DNA of 29,313 nt, taken from the NCBI GenBank assembly GCA_023807065.1, contig JAJJLU010003823.1, forward strand, positions 1-29,313, read 5' to 3'. Below, one piece after another: positions 9,669 through 20,131 of this stretch. The first letter of the stretch is position 1, and each line of letters begins with the position of its first letter. The position numbers and the translations under genes are program-made. The notes under the pieces were generated by a model, which saw nothing but the letters and a program-made list of their open reading frames with translations, did not search any database and was not told the origin of the DNA. The DNA is from Isotricha intestinalis (taxonomy: Eukaryota > Ciliophora > Litostomatea > Vestibuliferida > Isotrichidae).

Positions 9669-10360
9669 TTTTTGATATAATACTTTTATTAATATAAATA
9701 AATAAAAATTAAATAATATTTATTTTATAAATCTTTTTCTGATAATTTAAATTTAAATAAAAGAAATTATTGAAAATTTAGGAAATTTATTTTTTCATTA
9801 CTTATTTTTATATTAATTAAAATCTCTAAAAATAACATAAAATAATAATATATTCTTAAAAAATTCAAATGAATAAAGAGAATATAAAAAAGGAATAATT
9901 ATTTAATGAAAAATGTTTTCTCAATTTGATTTAATGTTTAAAATATCTTTATTTCTTTTTGAAAAGAATTATCAATATTAATATATAATGTTCTAATATT
10001 TTTTATAATTGATTTAATTCTATCTAATTATTCTATTATCTTTTAATTGATTTAATAATTTCAGTAGATTGGCTTTTTTTATTTTTAATCAAAAATTATA
10101 AACTCTTGTGGAATGATTAAGTCAATTGAGATTACTTTTAAAATATTTTTAAATTCAAATTTATATTTTCCTAACTGAAATAGATTATTTTTAGTGATAT
10201 CTCTTTTTTTCTTTAAATTTTTTTTGTCAAAATTTCATTTTATTTTTCTTCAAATATTTAATATATTTTAATATTGTTTTATACAAATAGAATTTAAATG
10301 AAAAATATTGACAACTTTAATTCCACTTATTAAATAAATATATTTTTATAAACGTTTTAT
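9669..10360. other. A/T-rich spacer
   Basis: No supported gene on either strand. It should contain the kinase promoter and the 3' region of the secreted-protein gene. Confidence 0.5.
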
Positions 10361-11068
10361 TTAAAAAATAACAAAAATCAAAAAATAAATGAAAATTGAA
10401 AGCATCAAATGACTTCCTTTAATATAACTACAAGTAAAATATTCATTTTTTCCTGATGTTTCAATAGTAAAACAAGTTTCACCATCACAAGTAATATTTT
10501 GATTTTTATGACTATTCCCAGTACAATTAGGATTCTCATATGAAAAAATACTAGTATCTTTTAAATTATCTAAATTAAATTTAACTGGTGTTATAGAAGT
10601 TTTATCATTTAATTTCCAACAATGAGAATTCCCTTTTAAAACAGCAACTCCAGTTTGAATTAAACATTCTTTATCATTATATTTATTAAAAGTAAAATTA
10701 GCTATTGAAGGAAAACCAACATAAGAACATATTATTCCTCTTTGATCATTTTGGCTAAATTGTACTGGATTACATGTTAAAGAATCACATTTTAAAGTGA
10801 ATGTTTTATAATCATTAGAATAACATGAATTTGTTGTATATGTATTTATTGTTAATTCTTTTGTTGATGCATTATATGATATTGGCTTTATTCCTTCACT
10901 GAATAATACTGATAAACATTCAGAATCAGGAGGTGATAATTTTACTACTCTTATTTTTGAGTCACAATTTTGTTCAGTATATTCAATTATTGCAAATTTT
11001 CCTATTGATGGTAAATCTGTTTTTATTAGGATAAATAATGATATTAATGTAAATATTGGAGGATTCAT
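10361..11068 (-). CDS. Secreted, probably GPI-anchored protein with two six-Cys modules
   Basis: A 235-residue predicted surface protein. Residues 1-23 form a signal peptide (hydrophobic FTLISLFILI), and the last 17 residues are hydrophobic (LMLSIFIYFLIFVIF) after a small-residue site (KGS), the layout of a GPI-anchor signal. Between them lie two copies of one module, about 25-117 and 122-217. Cysteines fall at 35, 51, 82, 94, 99, 114 and at 135, 150, 182, 194, 199, 213, so spacings are nearly identical. Each module ends in a CxxxxC segment followed by a CSY motif (ICSYVG and TCSYIKG). Four N-glycosylation sequons are visible (NAS, NFT, NCT, NIT). I do not know the family. The start ATG is the only one ahead of the signal peptide. 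Single exon. Confidence 0.75.
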   Translation of the reverse strand: MNPPIFTLISLFILIKTDLPSIGKFAIIEYTEQNCDSKIRVVKLSPPDSECLSVLFSEGIKPISYNASTKELTINTYTTNSCYSNDYKTFTLKCDSLTCNPVQFSQNDQRGIICSYVGFPSIANFTFNKYNDKECLIQTGVAVLKGNSHCWKLNDKTSITPVKFNLDNLKDTSIFSYENPNCTGNSHKNQNITCDGETCFTIETSGKNEYFTCSYIKGSHLMLSIFIYFLIFVIF

Positions 11069-11950
11069 TTTTTTATATTTTTTTAATTGAATATTATTTT
11101 AATATAGACATAAATTTACTGATACTTCATTTAATAATATTAATTTAATTATTTATAGATTTAAAATTATTTTTGTTGGAGATGTAAAGATGGAAAATGT
11201 ATATTAAGGAATGTTGATCATATTTATTTCTTTTTTTTAATGTTTTAATATATTATTAAAATTTTATCAATAAAATTCATAATTAAAACCCATATTATAA
11301 ATCACATTTTAAAAAAAGTATTAATACATAAAAGCACAAAAAATAAAAAAATATTTTAAGAAAAAAAATAATTTAAAAAAAAATGAATAAATGATAATCA
11401 ACAAATAAAAAAAAGGAAAAATACAACCAAATGAATTAAAAGCATAAAAGAAGTCATTATTATTTTATTTAAAAACTTTAACAATATTCTCATTAATATC
11501 GGATTTAGATACTCCAGAATAAGTAAAAAATGAATTAATTAATTAGTTTTTTCAATTAAGTGGTAATTGAAAAGAAAGTAAAAAAGGTATTCATAGGATT
11601 TTTGAATTATTTATTGTTTTAAAACAAATTCTATAACTTAGAGTCTTCTTTCAGAAATAGAATAAAAATATGAGTGTTAAAGAATTAAAAGATATATTCC
11701 ATATGTTAAAATTGAATTATTTTATTGAGAGTTTTATGAAATTATAATAAAATAAAATTCCTTAATTGATTTGGAATTATTCTATATAAAAATATTTATT
11801 TAATTTTATTTGTGTTAAAGAAATTATTTGTCTGAATTTGTTAAGAATAATTCGAAAAAAATTAAGCAAACAAAATAGATAAAACTTTATAAGATATACC
11901 TAATTTCAAATTAAAAATATACAAAGAAAAATAAAAAAAGAAATAAATAA
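11069..11950. other. A/T-rich spacer with a possible coding remnant
   Basis: No intact gene. On the minus strand 11465-11533 reads as an open tail (YSGVSKSDINENIVKVFK then TAA) with coding-like composition but no upstream open frame, so it may be the relic of a lost gene. Confidence 0.35.
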
Positions 11951-12283
11951 TTGGATTTTATATATGTTCTATTATTGTTCTTTTTTAACTTCTTTAAATT
12001 ATCGAATTTTAAAAATAATAATGTTATTTATATGAGTTTTATATTCTCTAATTGTTATTCTTTAACTTTTTTAAATTTATCTAATTTTAATACTAATAAT
12101 GTTAATAATATGAATAATATGAATAATATGTTCTCTAATTGTTCTTCTTTAACTTCTTTAAATTTATTGAATTTTATTACTAATAATGTTATTGATATGA
12201 CTGATATGTTCCATGGTTTAAATAAAATATGTGATATTATTCCTATTGATAACAACTTATTAAATCTTTTAACATATTTATAA
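11951..12283 (+). pseudogene. BspA-like leucine-rich-repeat fragment, frameshifted
   Basis: The open frame encodes about two and a half units of the BspA-like (Treponema pallidum-type/DUF285) leucine-rich repeat, for example MFSNCSSLTSLNLLNF followed by ITNNVIDMTDMF. The family is common in surface or secreted proteins of anaerobic protists and gut bacteria. The frame begins at TTG with no ATG. An ATG at 11964 starts a further repeat unit (MFYYCSFLTSLN) in a different frame that runs into the open frame near 11995, so at least one frameshift is present. It has no signal peptide and only a fraction of the usual repeat number. This looks like the 3' relic of a longer LRR gene, followed directly by another broken gene. 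Confidence 0.7.
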
Positions 12284-12315
12284 AATTAAAATTTTTAATC
12301 TTTTTTTTTTTCGAA

Positions 12316-12957
12316 ATGAAAATAAAGGACACAATAAATCAATTATAAATTGAGAATTTAACTTCATTTATAGAAAATCCAGATACAATTATTCAATATA
12401 AAGAAATAAAACAATATAGAATTGGTTCAACTAGTGGTAATCATTATTAACTTTGTAAATTCGATAATAATAAAATTATCACTTCTCATAAAGGTAATAA
12501 TTTAGGTGTTTTATCTTATGAAGAAAATACATTTCAATTACAAAATATTCAAATTAAAGGTTTAAATGAAGATAATGTGTTAAAATTGTAAAAGATAATT
12601 CTATTATGTTCAAATAAGCCAAAAATATTATTTTAAAAATTGAATACATGTAATTCAAATTTTAGATGGAAGTAAGTATAGTAATTTTTATTAATTGTTT
12701 TGAATTTGATTATGATAAATTAATAACAAGTTCTCAACAAAATTATTAAGAGCAAGTAATAATTTATTTGTATATTACAATAAAATAGTAAATATTGCTT
12801 AATGATTTAATATTTGTTGCTTTGAAATGATACAATAAGATTTTAAAGATTTAAAAAATTATTATATCTACATTTGATCCTTTATCTTTATGTATGTTTA
12901 ATAATGAAATTTTAAAATACTTAAAAAAGAAGAATTTAAACATTTTATTAATATAAA
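12316..12957 (+). pseudogene. Decayed gene, possibly a repeat or propeller-type protein
   Basis: From the ATG at 12316 a coding-like frame (ENPDTIIQYKEIKQYRIG, LCKFDNNKIITSHKGNN, GVLSYEENTFQLQNIQIKG) is broken by two TAA codons. It shifts frame near 12590 and continues (INCFEFDYDKLITSSQQNY, then ISTFDPLSLCMFNNEI) with further TAA, TAG and one TGA stop. The paired phrases LCKFDNNKIITS and CFEFDYDKLITS suggest a repeated beta-rich unit of WD40/propeller type; this is inference. Most of the internal stops stand where Gln would fit, as expected from C-to-T change of CAA/CAG. Confidence 0.5.
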
Positions 12958-12988
12958 ATAATTTAAATGTTTAATTAAAAAAATTAAA

Positions 12989-13897
12989 ATGAATAATAGA
13001 GAGACTGCAAAATTTTCTAAAGAAATCAAAATTAATGACAAAGATAATTTAGAAAATATCACTCAATATTTATTAGAATTAGAACAAAACTCAAAATTAT
13101 TCGATGAAAAAATTCAAAAATTAAATAAATTAAACGATATTAATAATGATAATAATGAAGGAAATATTTTAGAATTAGAAACAAAAGAAATTGATACTGA
13201 TAATTCACTTTTAGATAATAATAATACAAATATTAATAGTGACAATTTAAAAAATACATTTAATCCTTTTTCAAATAATGCTTTTCAATCCATGATGAAT
13301 TTAGATAATAATTATGATAATGAGTATAATGAATTAAAGAAAAAAATAGAACAATATGAAAAGGAAATTTCATATAAAGATGAATTAATAAATGAATTAA
13401 AATTATCATATCAAGAAAAAGAAAATGAAAAAGTTAATAATGAAGAAATGGAAAATTTATTAAAAGAAATAGAATCTTTAAAAGAAAATATAAGAATAAA
13501 TAATTCAGAAAAAGAAAAGCAAATAAAAGAAATAGAAACATTAAAATCTGAAAATGAAAATTTAAAAAAAGAAAACAATACTTTAAAAACAGAATATATA
13601 AATAAAATAAATCAAACAGAAAATTTATCAATAGAATTAGCAGAATCAAAAACTAAAATAGCTAATTTAACAAGTAAAATAACAGAATTAGAAATATCAA
13701 AAAAACAAATAAACTCAAATTATGAAAATTTAAATAAAGAATATTTAAATATTAAAAAACAAAACGATAATATAAGTTCAGAATTAGAAGAACAAAAAGC
13801 AATAGGTTTAAATCTTCAAAAGCAAATAATGAATTTAAAGAATAATCCATATTACTCAAAAAAAAGAAGCTTAGATAATAATAATAATAAATATTAA
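12989..13897 (+). CDS. Coiled-coil protein with NPF motif
   Basis: A 302-residue acidic protein, single exon, A-rich context before ATG, TAA stop. Residues 1-50 are a short helical region; 50-110 is Asn/Asp-rich and includes NTFNPFSNNAFQ, an NPF tripeptide of the kind bound by EH domains in endocytic proteins. Residues 112-285 form a long Lys/Glu/Leu heptad coiled coil (KKIEQYEKEISYKDELINEL onward). Family unknown. A role as an endocytic or trafficking scaffold is possible from NPF plus coil, but the motif alone is weak. The LC8 gene begins 75 bp downstream on the same strand. Confidence 0.7.
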   Translation: MNNRETAKFSKEIKINDKDNLENITQYLLELEQNSKLFDEKIQKLNKLNDINNDNNEGNILELETKEIDTDNSLLDNNNTNINSDNLKNTFNPFSNNAFQSMMNLDNNYDNEYNELKKKIEQYEKEISYKDELINELKLSYQEKENEKVNNEEMENLLKEIESLKENIRINNSEKEKQIKEIETLKSENENLKKENNTLKTEYINKINQTENLSIELAESKTKIANLTSKITELEISKKQINSNYENLNKEYLNIKKQNDNISSELEEQKAIGLNLQKQIMNLKNNPYYSKKRSLDNNNNKY

Positions 13898-13972
13898 AAA
13901 AAAATATAAATTTAATATATTAAAAATTTAAATAAAATATAATTAAATATAACTGATAAAAATAAAATATAA

Positions 13973-14245
13973 ATGGATAAGGAAAGAAAAGCAATAATAA
14001 AGAATTCAGATATGACTGAAGATATGCAACAAGATGCAATTAATGTTGCAACAAAAGCAATTGATTCTTACAATATTGAAAAAGATATTGCTTGTTATAT
14101 TAAAAAAGAATTTGATAGAAAACATAATCCTACTTGGCATTGTGTTGTTGGAAGAAATTTTGGTTCTTATGTTACTCATGAAACTAAACACTTTATTTAT
14201 TTTTATTTAGGACAAATTGCTGTTTTATTGTTTAAATCTGGATAA
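13973..14245 (+). CDS. Dynein light chain LC8 (DYNLL type)
   Basis: A 90-residue homodimeric hub protein of cytoplasmic and axonemal dynein that also clamps many non-dynein partners. Conservation is near-complete along its length: [38 protein letters not shown], then [20 protein letters not shown] and [17 protein letters not shown], which carries the beta strand that forms the partner-binding groove. Length equals the family norm of 89-90, so the gene is complete and uninterrupted. Base composition is slightly less A/T-rich than neighbours because of strong protein constraint. Confidence 0.97.
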   Translation: MDKERKAIIKNSDMTEDMQQDAINVATKAIDSYNIEKDIACYIKKEFDRKHNPTWHCVVGRNFGSYVTHETKHFIYFYLGQIAVLLFKSG

Positions 14246-15506
14246 AGAAATTTTTAACTAATAAAATATTTTTATATTTAAAATTTAATAAAAAAATATT
14301 TTTTTGAGAATTCATTTTTTTTATTTCATTTTAAAGTTAATTTATTTATTATATTTATACATTTTTTTCTCAAATATGTAATGTTTGTGTTGTTTTTTGT
14401 TTATTAAGGTGACATAAATTAACTTATTGTTTTTAATGGTTTTTTAAATACAATAAATCATCTGAAAAGTTAATTAATTTTTTATTGTCCTCAATTAAAG
14501 TTTCTTTAATTCAATAGACTCTTATAAATATCACATAACATATAGTATTATCATTTAAACCTTTAACTTTTAGATAATTCATTAAAAATAATGAAAATTT
14601 AGGAGATTCCTTATTTAAAATATCTAAAATTATCCCATTAAAATTGTTCTACTCACTTTTTATTTTTATAAATACTATTTCAAAAAAAACTCTTTTAATC
14701 TTATCCTTTTTATCAATCTTAATTTTATTTCTCCAAACTTTGATAAATGTTACTGATATTAAACATTAAAATCAATTATTAGAACAACAAATAATAATTT
14801 TAATCCTTTATAAAATAATCATAATCAAAATTTTTTCTTTTATCTTTAATTTCTAAATCAACTACAAATAAGTTTTATTATTAAACTAAAATAAAAATCT
14901 TCATTATAAAAGCAAATAATCTGAATTTGAATTGCGAAAAAAGTAGAGATTCTTATTATATAATAAATAAATTTATGAATTATTAAATTAAAATCTATTT
15001 TTGATTGACTAAATAATAATTTAATTTTTAATAAATAAATAAGGTTTTCCAATAAATAAACTATTATTTTATAATTGAGAGATATTAAAATAATTAATTT
15101 CAATTAAAAAATGATGAAATAAAATGTATCAAAATAAATTTTTGATTTTAAAATGAGAAAATAATCTTCTCCCTGAAAACTTTTTCTTAATTAAATAAAA
15201 AAATTTTATAAAATTTTAAACAATTATTATTTCATATTTAACAAATATCATAATAATAATTTTAATAATTATTATGAATAATTCTATTTGAGTTATTCAA
15301 TAAAATAAATTTATGTTTATTTTAGATTGAATTATTTATAAAAACATTTTTTATAACTTCAAAATCAGATATTTCAAAAATAAAACAAATTAAAAAACCA
15401 AAAATAAAACAAATTTAAAGTTTATAAAATTAAATATCATACTTCCTTTTTTAAATCCCTTTATATTTAATTTAATTAATTTTGATATTAAGAATTTTCA
15501 AATAAA
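14246..15506. other. Long A/T-rich spacer with possible coding relic
   Basis: No intact gene. On the minus strand, about 14510-14640 reads open with mixed residues (NKESPKFSLFLMNYLKVKG, then LNDNTICYVIFIRVY) and no start, a possible relic. A perfect 9-bp A/T inverted repeat near 15250-15277 is probably chance in this composition. The right end should hold the promoter of the 891-residue protein. Confidence 0.35.
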
Positions 15507-18182
15507 ATGGAAATAAACTTAATTTATGAAGGAAATAATAAATTATTTCAATTATCAAAAGATGTTACTTTATCTTATATTAAAGAATTAGGTAAAACAA
15601 ATTTTAATATAAATAATGGAACTATTTGTTTATTTTATAATAATGAAAGTTTAAATAAATATGGAGATAATGTAACTATAAATAAAATAATTCCTTATAA
15701 TATTAATAAAATAAATTTATATATCCAATTAGAAGGATATAGTAGTAAGGATACTAATGAATCATCAATGTATACCAATAAAAAAAGAAATAATGTTTTT
15801 ATTGATTTATTAAAAAATAAATTCGATAAATTTAATTTTGAATATTCAAATATTTTTGAAAGTATTTCTTCTTTTCAAAATAAATTTATGATAAAATCAA
15901 ATAGTTTAATTGACTTAATTAAATATTTTCAAAATAAACTTATTTTAATTGATAATATTTTTAATGATTTTTATCAATTAGAAAATTATACTAATTTAGT
16001 TAATTTTTTTAAATTAGATAAAAATAATAATAATATAAAAGATTATGATGTTACGAAAATAACACAAGAATTAGATAATTCTATTTCTCAAAGTTATTAT
16101 GTTAAATCAAGGTATGAATTTGAAGTTAATATTATGGATTATTTCACCAAAAAAATAAAGAAATTTATGAAAATTCAAAAATTAATTCAAAATATTGAAG
16201 ATTCTAAAAGAAATTATAATGAAGTATTAATTTATTTAGAAGAAATTTATTCAATATTGTTATTTTCAAAAAAAAATAATTTTAAAAATAATACAAATCA
16301 AATTAAAATAAATTCGTCAAATAATACAAAAAATAATGTGAAAAAAAATATAATATATAAATTAAATAATAATTTACCAAAAATTGAAAAATTAGATGAT
16401 TCAATAGATGAAATAAAGAAAAATAAATCTTTAAATAATAAAAACGAAATCTCAAAAGTAAGAGCAATAACTGAAATTTATAAAAGTAAAAAAATTGTTC
16501 CAAATTTAAAATTAAATATTAATTTAGAAAGACATAAAAAAAATAATTCATTAAATGAAGAAATGATACATCCTAAAATATGTAAAACAGAATTTAATCA
16601 ATTTAATCATATTTATAAATCTTTTAGAGACAAAACAGAAAAAAAAATGAATAATATTTTTAGTGATAATATTATTTATAATAAAAATAATTTTAACAAT
16701 CAGAAAAAATTAATTAAAAATCCAATTGAAATTCCTAAATTTAAAAAAATTTTGAATGATAAATCTTCTTTTCGAAAAGATAATACATTATTAAATGATA
16801 AAAAAATAATGTTAAAAAAAGAAAATATTAAGTCATTACCTTTTGAAAATGCTTTACTTAGTTTTAAAAAAGATAATAAAAGAACATATTATCATAATGA
16901 TGAAAATGATATTTTAGATAATTCCTTTGAAGATTCTGAAGATTTTTTTAATAATTATTCAAATAATCATAATCAAAATAATAAGCCAATTAGTCATAAT
17001 ATAAAAAACAAAAATGAAAAAATTTATTCTAATATTAATCATATTTTTAAACATCAAATTTATAATAATAAAAAAGATAAAAAAAAGAATAATTCCTGTT
17101 TAGAAATTAAAAATAAATCAAAAAAAATAAATGAAGAAATTGAAACAAAACATGAAAAATTAAATAAAAAAATTAAAAGTAATAGTGATGATGAAGGAAA
17201 TAATATTTTAAATAAACAGATTTATTTTAGTGAACCAAACTCAGAAAAAATAAATAAAAAAATAAATATTTGTCAAAATGAAGAAAAGATAAATAACATT
17301 AAAAAAAATAATGAAAAAGCAAATGAATATATAAATAATAGAAAATCAAAATTTGAAACAAAAAATAAATCCATAAATAAAATTAACACAGAATCAATGA
17401 TTGAAAAAGAAAATGAATTAATAAAAAATATTGATAAAGAAAAAGAATTACACAAGAATAACAAAACAGATAAAAATAAAGAAATATTATTAAATCTAAA
17501 TATCAATAAGAAAGAACAAAATAAAAAAAATGCAAATTTCCTTTTTAATGATAAAAAAGAAGATGAAAAAATAAATAAATTAATTAAGATAAACGAACAA
17601 ACAACTGAAATAAAAGACAAAAAAAAGAAAAGCTTAAGCATAGATGAAAAAAAGAATAAATTAAATGACACAATCACAATAAAAAAAACAATATCAAGAA
17701 ATTCACAATCAAATAATCCAATTAATTCATATTATAAAAATACAATTGAAGACATTAAAAGTGAAAAAAAAAATTCCTTATTAAGTGAAAAATCAAAAGA
17801 TAATTTTGAAAATGATTTTCCAATAAGAATTCCAAGAAGACAAATAACAAGATTAACAGGAGTAAGACTTCATCCAATATGTTTAAATAATAAAGATAAA
17901 AGTAATGAATTAAATTCATCAAATGATTCTATTAATGATAATATTCATGGAATAATTGTTGAAAAAATGAACGGTAGTTTTAATGATACAAATAATGTGA
18001 CAGAAGAAGAAAAAATTAACATTCAACAATTAACTAATAAATTACTTCCAACTAAAAAATCTATTTTTAATAGACAAAGCTTATTTAAACACCAATTTAT
18101 TCCTTATGAGCCTACTCCCTTAGATGAAAAGAAAAAAAAGAAAAAAAATTTAGTAGGAAATAAATTTGATTTTATTATATAA
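15507..18182 (+). CDS. Large Lys/Asn-rich protein with possible ubiquitin-like N-terminus
   Basis: An 891-residue single-exon protein. Residues 1-77 have the beta-rich pattern of a ubiquitin-like fold (MEINLIYEGNNKLFQLSKDV start, a central helix, a terminal strand INLYIQLEG), but no diagnostic motif, so this is tentative. Residues 95-260 are helical and moderately hydrophobic (DLIKYFQNKLILIDNIF). Residues 270-765 are highly charged, dominated by Lys, Asn, Glu and Ile, and probably disordered. A compact, less biased block near the C-terminus (IPRRQITRLTGVRLHPIC, residues 775-792) and KHQFIPYEPTPLDE look selected and may be binding motifs. No signal peptide or membrane segment. Function unknown; the overall build resembles cytoskeletal or basal-body scaffold proteins of protists. 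Confidence 0.75.
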   Translation: MEINLIYEGNNKLFQLSKDVTLSYIKELGKTNFNINNGTICLFYNNESLNKYGDNVTINKIIPYNINKINLYIQLEGYSSKDTNESSMYTNKKRNNVFIDLLKNKFDKFNFEYSNIFESISSFQNKFMIKSNSLIDLIKYFQNKLILIDNIFNDFYQLENYTNLVNFFKLDKNNNNIKDYDVTKITQELDNSISQSYYVKSRYEFEVNIMDYFTKKIKKFMKIQKLIQNIEDSKRNYNEVLIYLEEIYSILLFSKKNNFKNNTNQIKINSSNNTKNNVKKNIIYKLNNNLPKIEKLDDSIDEIKKNKSLNNKNEISKVRAITEIYKSKKIVPNLKLNINLERHKKNNSLNEEMIHPKICKTEFNQFNHIYKSFRDKTEKKMNNIFSDNIIYNKNNFNNQKKLIKNPIEIPKFKKILNDKSSFRKDNTLLNDKKIMLKKENIKSLPFENALLSFKKDNKRTYYHNDENDILDNSFEDSEDFFNNYSNNHNQNNKPISHNIKNKNEKIYSNINHIFKHQIYNNKKDKKKNNSCLEIKNKSKKINEEIETKHEKLNKKIKSNSDDEGNNILNKQIYFSEPNSEKINKKINICQNEEKINNIKKNNEKANEYINNRKSKFETKNKSINKINTESMIEKENELIKNIDKEKELHKNNKTDKNKEILLNLNINKKEQNKKNANFLFNDKKEDEKINKLIKINEQTTEIKDKKKKSLSIDEKKNKLNDTITIKKTISRNSQSNNPINSYYKNTIEDIKSEKKNSLLSEKSKDNFENDFPIRIPRRQITRLTGVRLHPICLNNKDKSNELNSSNDSINDNIHGIIVEKMNGSFNDTNNVTEEEKINIQQLTNKLLPTKKSIFNRQSLFKHQFIPYEPTPLDEKKKKKKNLVGNKFDFII

Positions 18183-18904
18183 AGTATAAATGTATTTCTT
18201 TAATTTATTATGTTTAAATATATTTTAAAGTTTATATTTAAAGTAAAACTTTTATTAAAGAAATTATAGAAGAAGAGAAATTTAATTTAAATACATTAAC
18301 CTGTTAAAAACACATAAAAATTTTCAGGAAAAAAAATAATAAATTAAAAGTAAAATAAAGAGTAAAAAGTAGTTTAATTCTAAAAATTAATTATATAAAA
18401 AAAGAGAAAAAAAGTAAAAATATATTTTGATAAAATTTAAAAATTAAATAATGAATGTGTAATAAATATTTATATATTTTAAAAATTGAATATTAACTTA
18501 TAATCCTTTTTTTATTCCATAATAAATTTAAATGACAATAAAACTTTATTTTATGATTATTTTTTAATAATTAAAATAAAGAATTAAATGAAATAAATTA
18601 ATTAAGAAAAAAAAAAAAGATTTATTAGAGAAATAAAAAACTATCTATAAAATATAGAAACAAACCTATAAATCATATAAATTATTAATAAAAGAGTTTT
18701 TTAAAATGCCAAAAAAAGACAGAGATTTTTTTAAAACACCAAATTTATGAAAGACAATTGTTTTGAATAAAACAAAAATGAAAAATAAATCTAATAACCT
18801 CTAAAATAATAAATATTTTAAAAAAAATAAATATATAAATTAATTTTGAAATAACCGTTCAAAAAAAAAATTTAAAAAATAATTTCTTTTTAAATTATAT
18901 ATCC
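18183..18904. other. Convergent intergenic A/T-rich spacer
   Basis: Lies between the 3' ends of two convergent genes. No reading frame or motif was found, only A-rich and T-rich tracts. Confidence 0.5.
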
Positions 18905-19529
18905 TTAATCTAATTGCCAAGTAGTTTTCATCATAATAACAAAATGATCATCATTTTCAATAGAATAACTAACAGCAGCATAATAATCATTCCATTCTTT
19001 TCTATCTATTTTCCCAGTGTTAGTTTTATCATTAAAATTTTTTAAGAATAAAGAAAAAACTTGTTCTTCACTCATTTCAGCAGAAACAACTTTAGGATGT
19101 TTAGAACAATTATAAACTTGTCTAATTTCCATAACATCAATTAATCCAGTTCCTTCTTTATCAAATTTTAAAAAAGCTTTATCTATAATTGCTTGTCTTC
19201 TTTCATTTGGTTTTCCTCTTAAAGCAGTTAAAAATTCAGAAAAATTTATCATTCCATCATTATCTTTTTCAAAGAAATTTAATATTATTTGAATATCATT
19301 TTCTGGAAGATTAATTCCACATTCTCTTAAACCAAAAAGAAAATCATCTTTGTTTAATTTGTCTTTTCCATCATAAGAATTAAATTGACGAAAAACTCTT
19401 CCTGAAGAACGAATTGATTCTACACCTCTTTTATTTATTATGTCCTTTGCTTTTTGGATTACTATATTTAGGTTTTTTATATAAATTATATTTTTTTTGG
19501 TTACCTTCTACTACTTTGTCAAAATCCAT
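18905..19529 (-). CDS. Calcyphosin-like EF-hand protein (CAPSL type)
   Basis: Calcium-binding protein of 193 residues. Exon 1 (19505-19529, 25 nt) encodes MDFDKVVE plus one base; exon 2 is 18905-19461. Four EF-hand units in calcyphosin order: unit 1 (FNSYDGKDKLNKDDF) is divergent; unit 2 (FEKDNDGMINFSEF) keeps most ligands; unit 3 (FDKEGTGLIDVMEI) is moderate; unit 4 (FNDKTNTGKIDRKEW) is atypical. Family landmarks are LTALRGKPNERR, YNCSKHPKVVS, EEQVFSLFLKNF and the C-terminal FVIMMKTTWQL. Length matches CAPSL (about 200). Relatives occur mainly in organisms with cilia or flagella. The true start lies upstream of the internal Met at 19252, as shown by continuous family similarity across it. 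Confidence 0.9.
19462..19504 (-). other. Intron, 43 nt, in calcyphosin-like gene
   Basis: GTAACC donor, acceptor AAATATAG, with AAAACCTAAATA just before it, matching the second kinase intron. Splicing joins MDFDKVVE to VIQKAKDIINKRG in phase 1. Confidence 0.88.
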
Positions 19530-20131
19530 TTTTTTTATTATTTAGTTTTTTTATATATGTTAAGTTTTTTTTATTGTATTTTTTAATTTTTATTTTTTTT
19601 TAATTTTTTAAGGAAAAAATGAGTTGTTGTTGTTTTTAGTTTTATTTTTTTTTGAATATGTGTGTGTTTTGTTTAAGGAAAATAAATATAAATTAGTATA
19701 AAAATACATAAATAATATTAATTTAATTGAAGAAATATTACTTTCAATTATATTCAAAATTTTAATTATATTCTTTTAAATTATTTAATAATAAAAATGA
19801 ATGAGAAAAAATTAATAATAACTTTTTAATGATGGTAATCAATTATCAAAATATAAAATATGTGTTTCTAAACAATAAATAAAATGTTTTTCAATTTAAT
19901 GTATTTTTTTTTAGTGAATTTAAAAGCAAATTTATTTTAAATAAATTAAAAGTTATAAAATTTTTTCTTTTTATGATTACTTTTATTAATGAATTATATT
20001 TAAGTATATTATTCAAGAAAAATAATATATGGAAATAAAAGAAACCAAAATGAATGATTTTATTATAATATTGCATAATCTTATGTGAAAAATTATAAAT
20101 GAAATTATAAATTTCATTCACAATTAAATAT
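19530..20131. other. Calcyphosin-like gene 5' flank and spacer
   Basis: The first 150 bp are strongly T-rich with G on the plus strand (A/C-rich in mRNA sense), including a TGTGTGTG run near 19660. The rest is plain A/T. No gene supported. Confidence 0.4.

Noticed and set aside
14858..15103. 81-residue hydrophobic frame on the minus strand
   Set aside because: Composition is Ile/Leu/Tyr/Phe from random A/T-rich sequence; no motif, poor start context, and no coding-like bias.
15250..15277. 9-bp A/T inverted repeat as a terminator or regulatory hairpin
   Set aside because: A/T-only palindromes of this size are frequent by chance at this base composition.
17273..17677. 134-residue Phe/Leu/Ser-rich minus-strand frame resembling a membrane protein
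   Set aside because: Complement of the Lys/Asn/Glu-rich region of the 891-residue gene; the apparent membrane character is an artefact.
19891..20121. 76-residue hydrophobic frame on the minus strand
   Set aside because: Same pattern of A/T-driven Ile/Leu/Asn/Phe residues; no domain or family resemblance.
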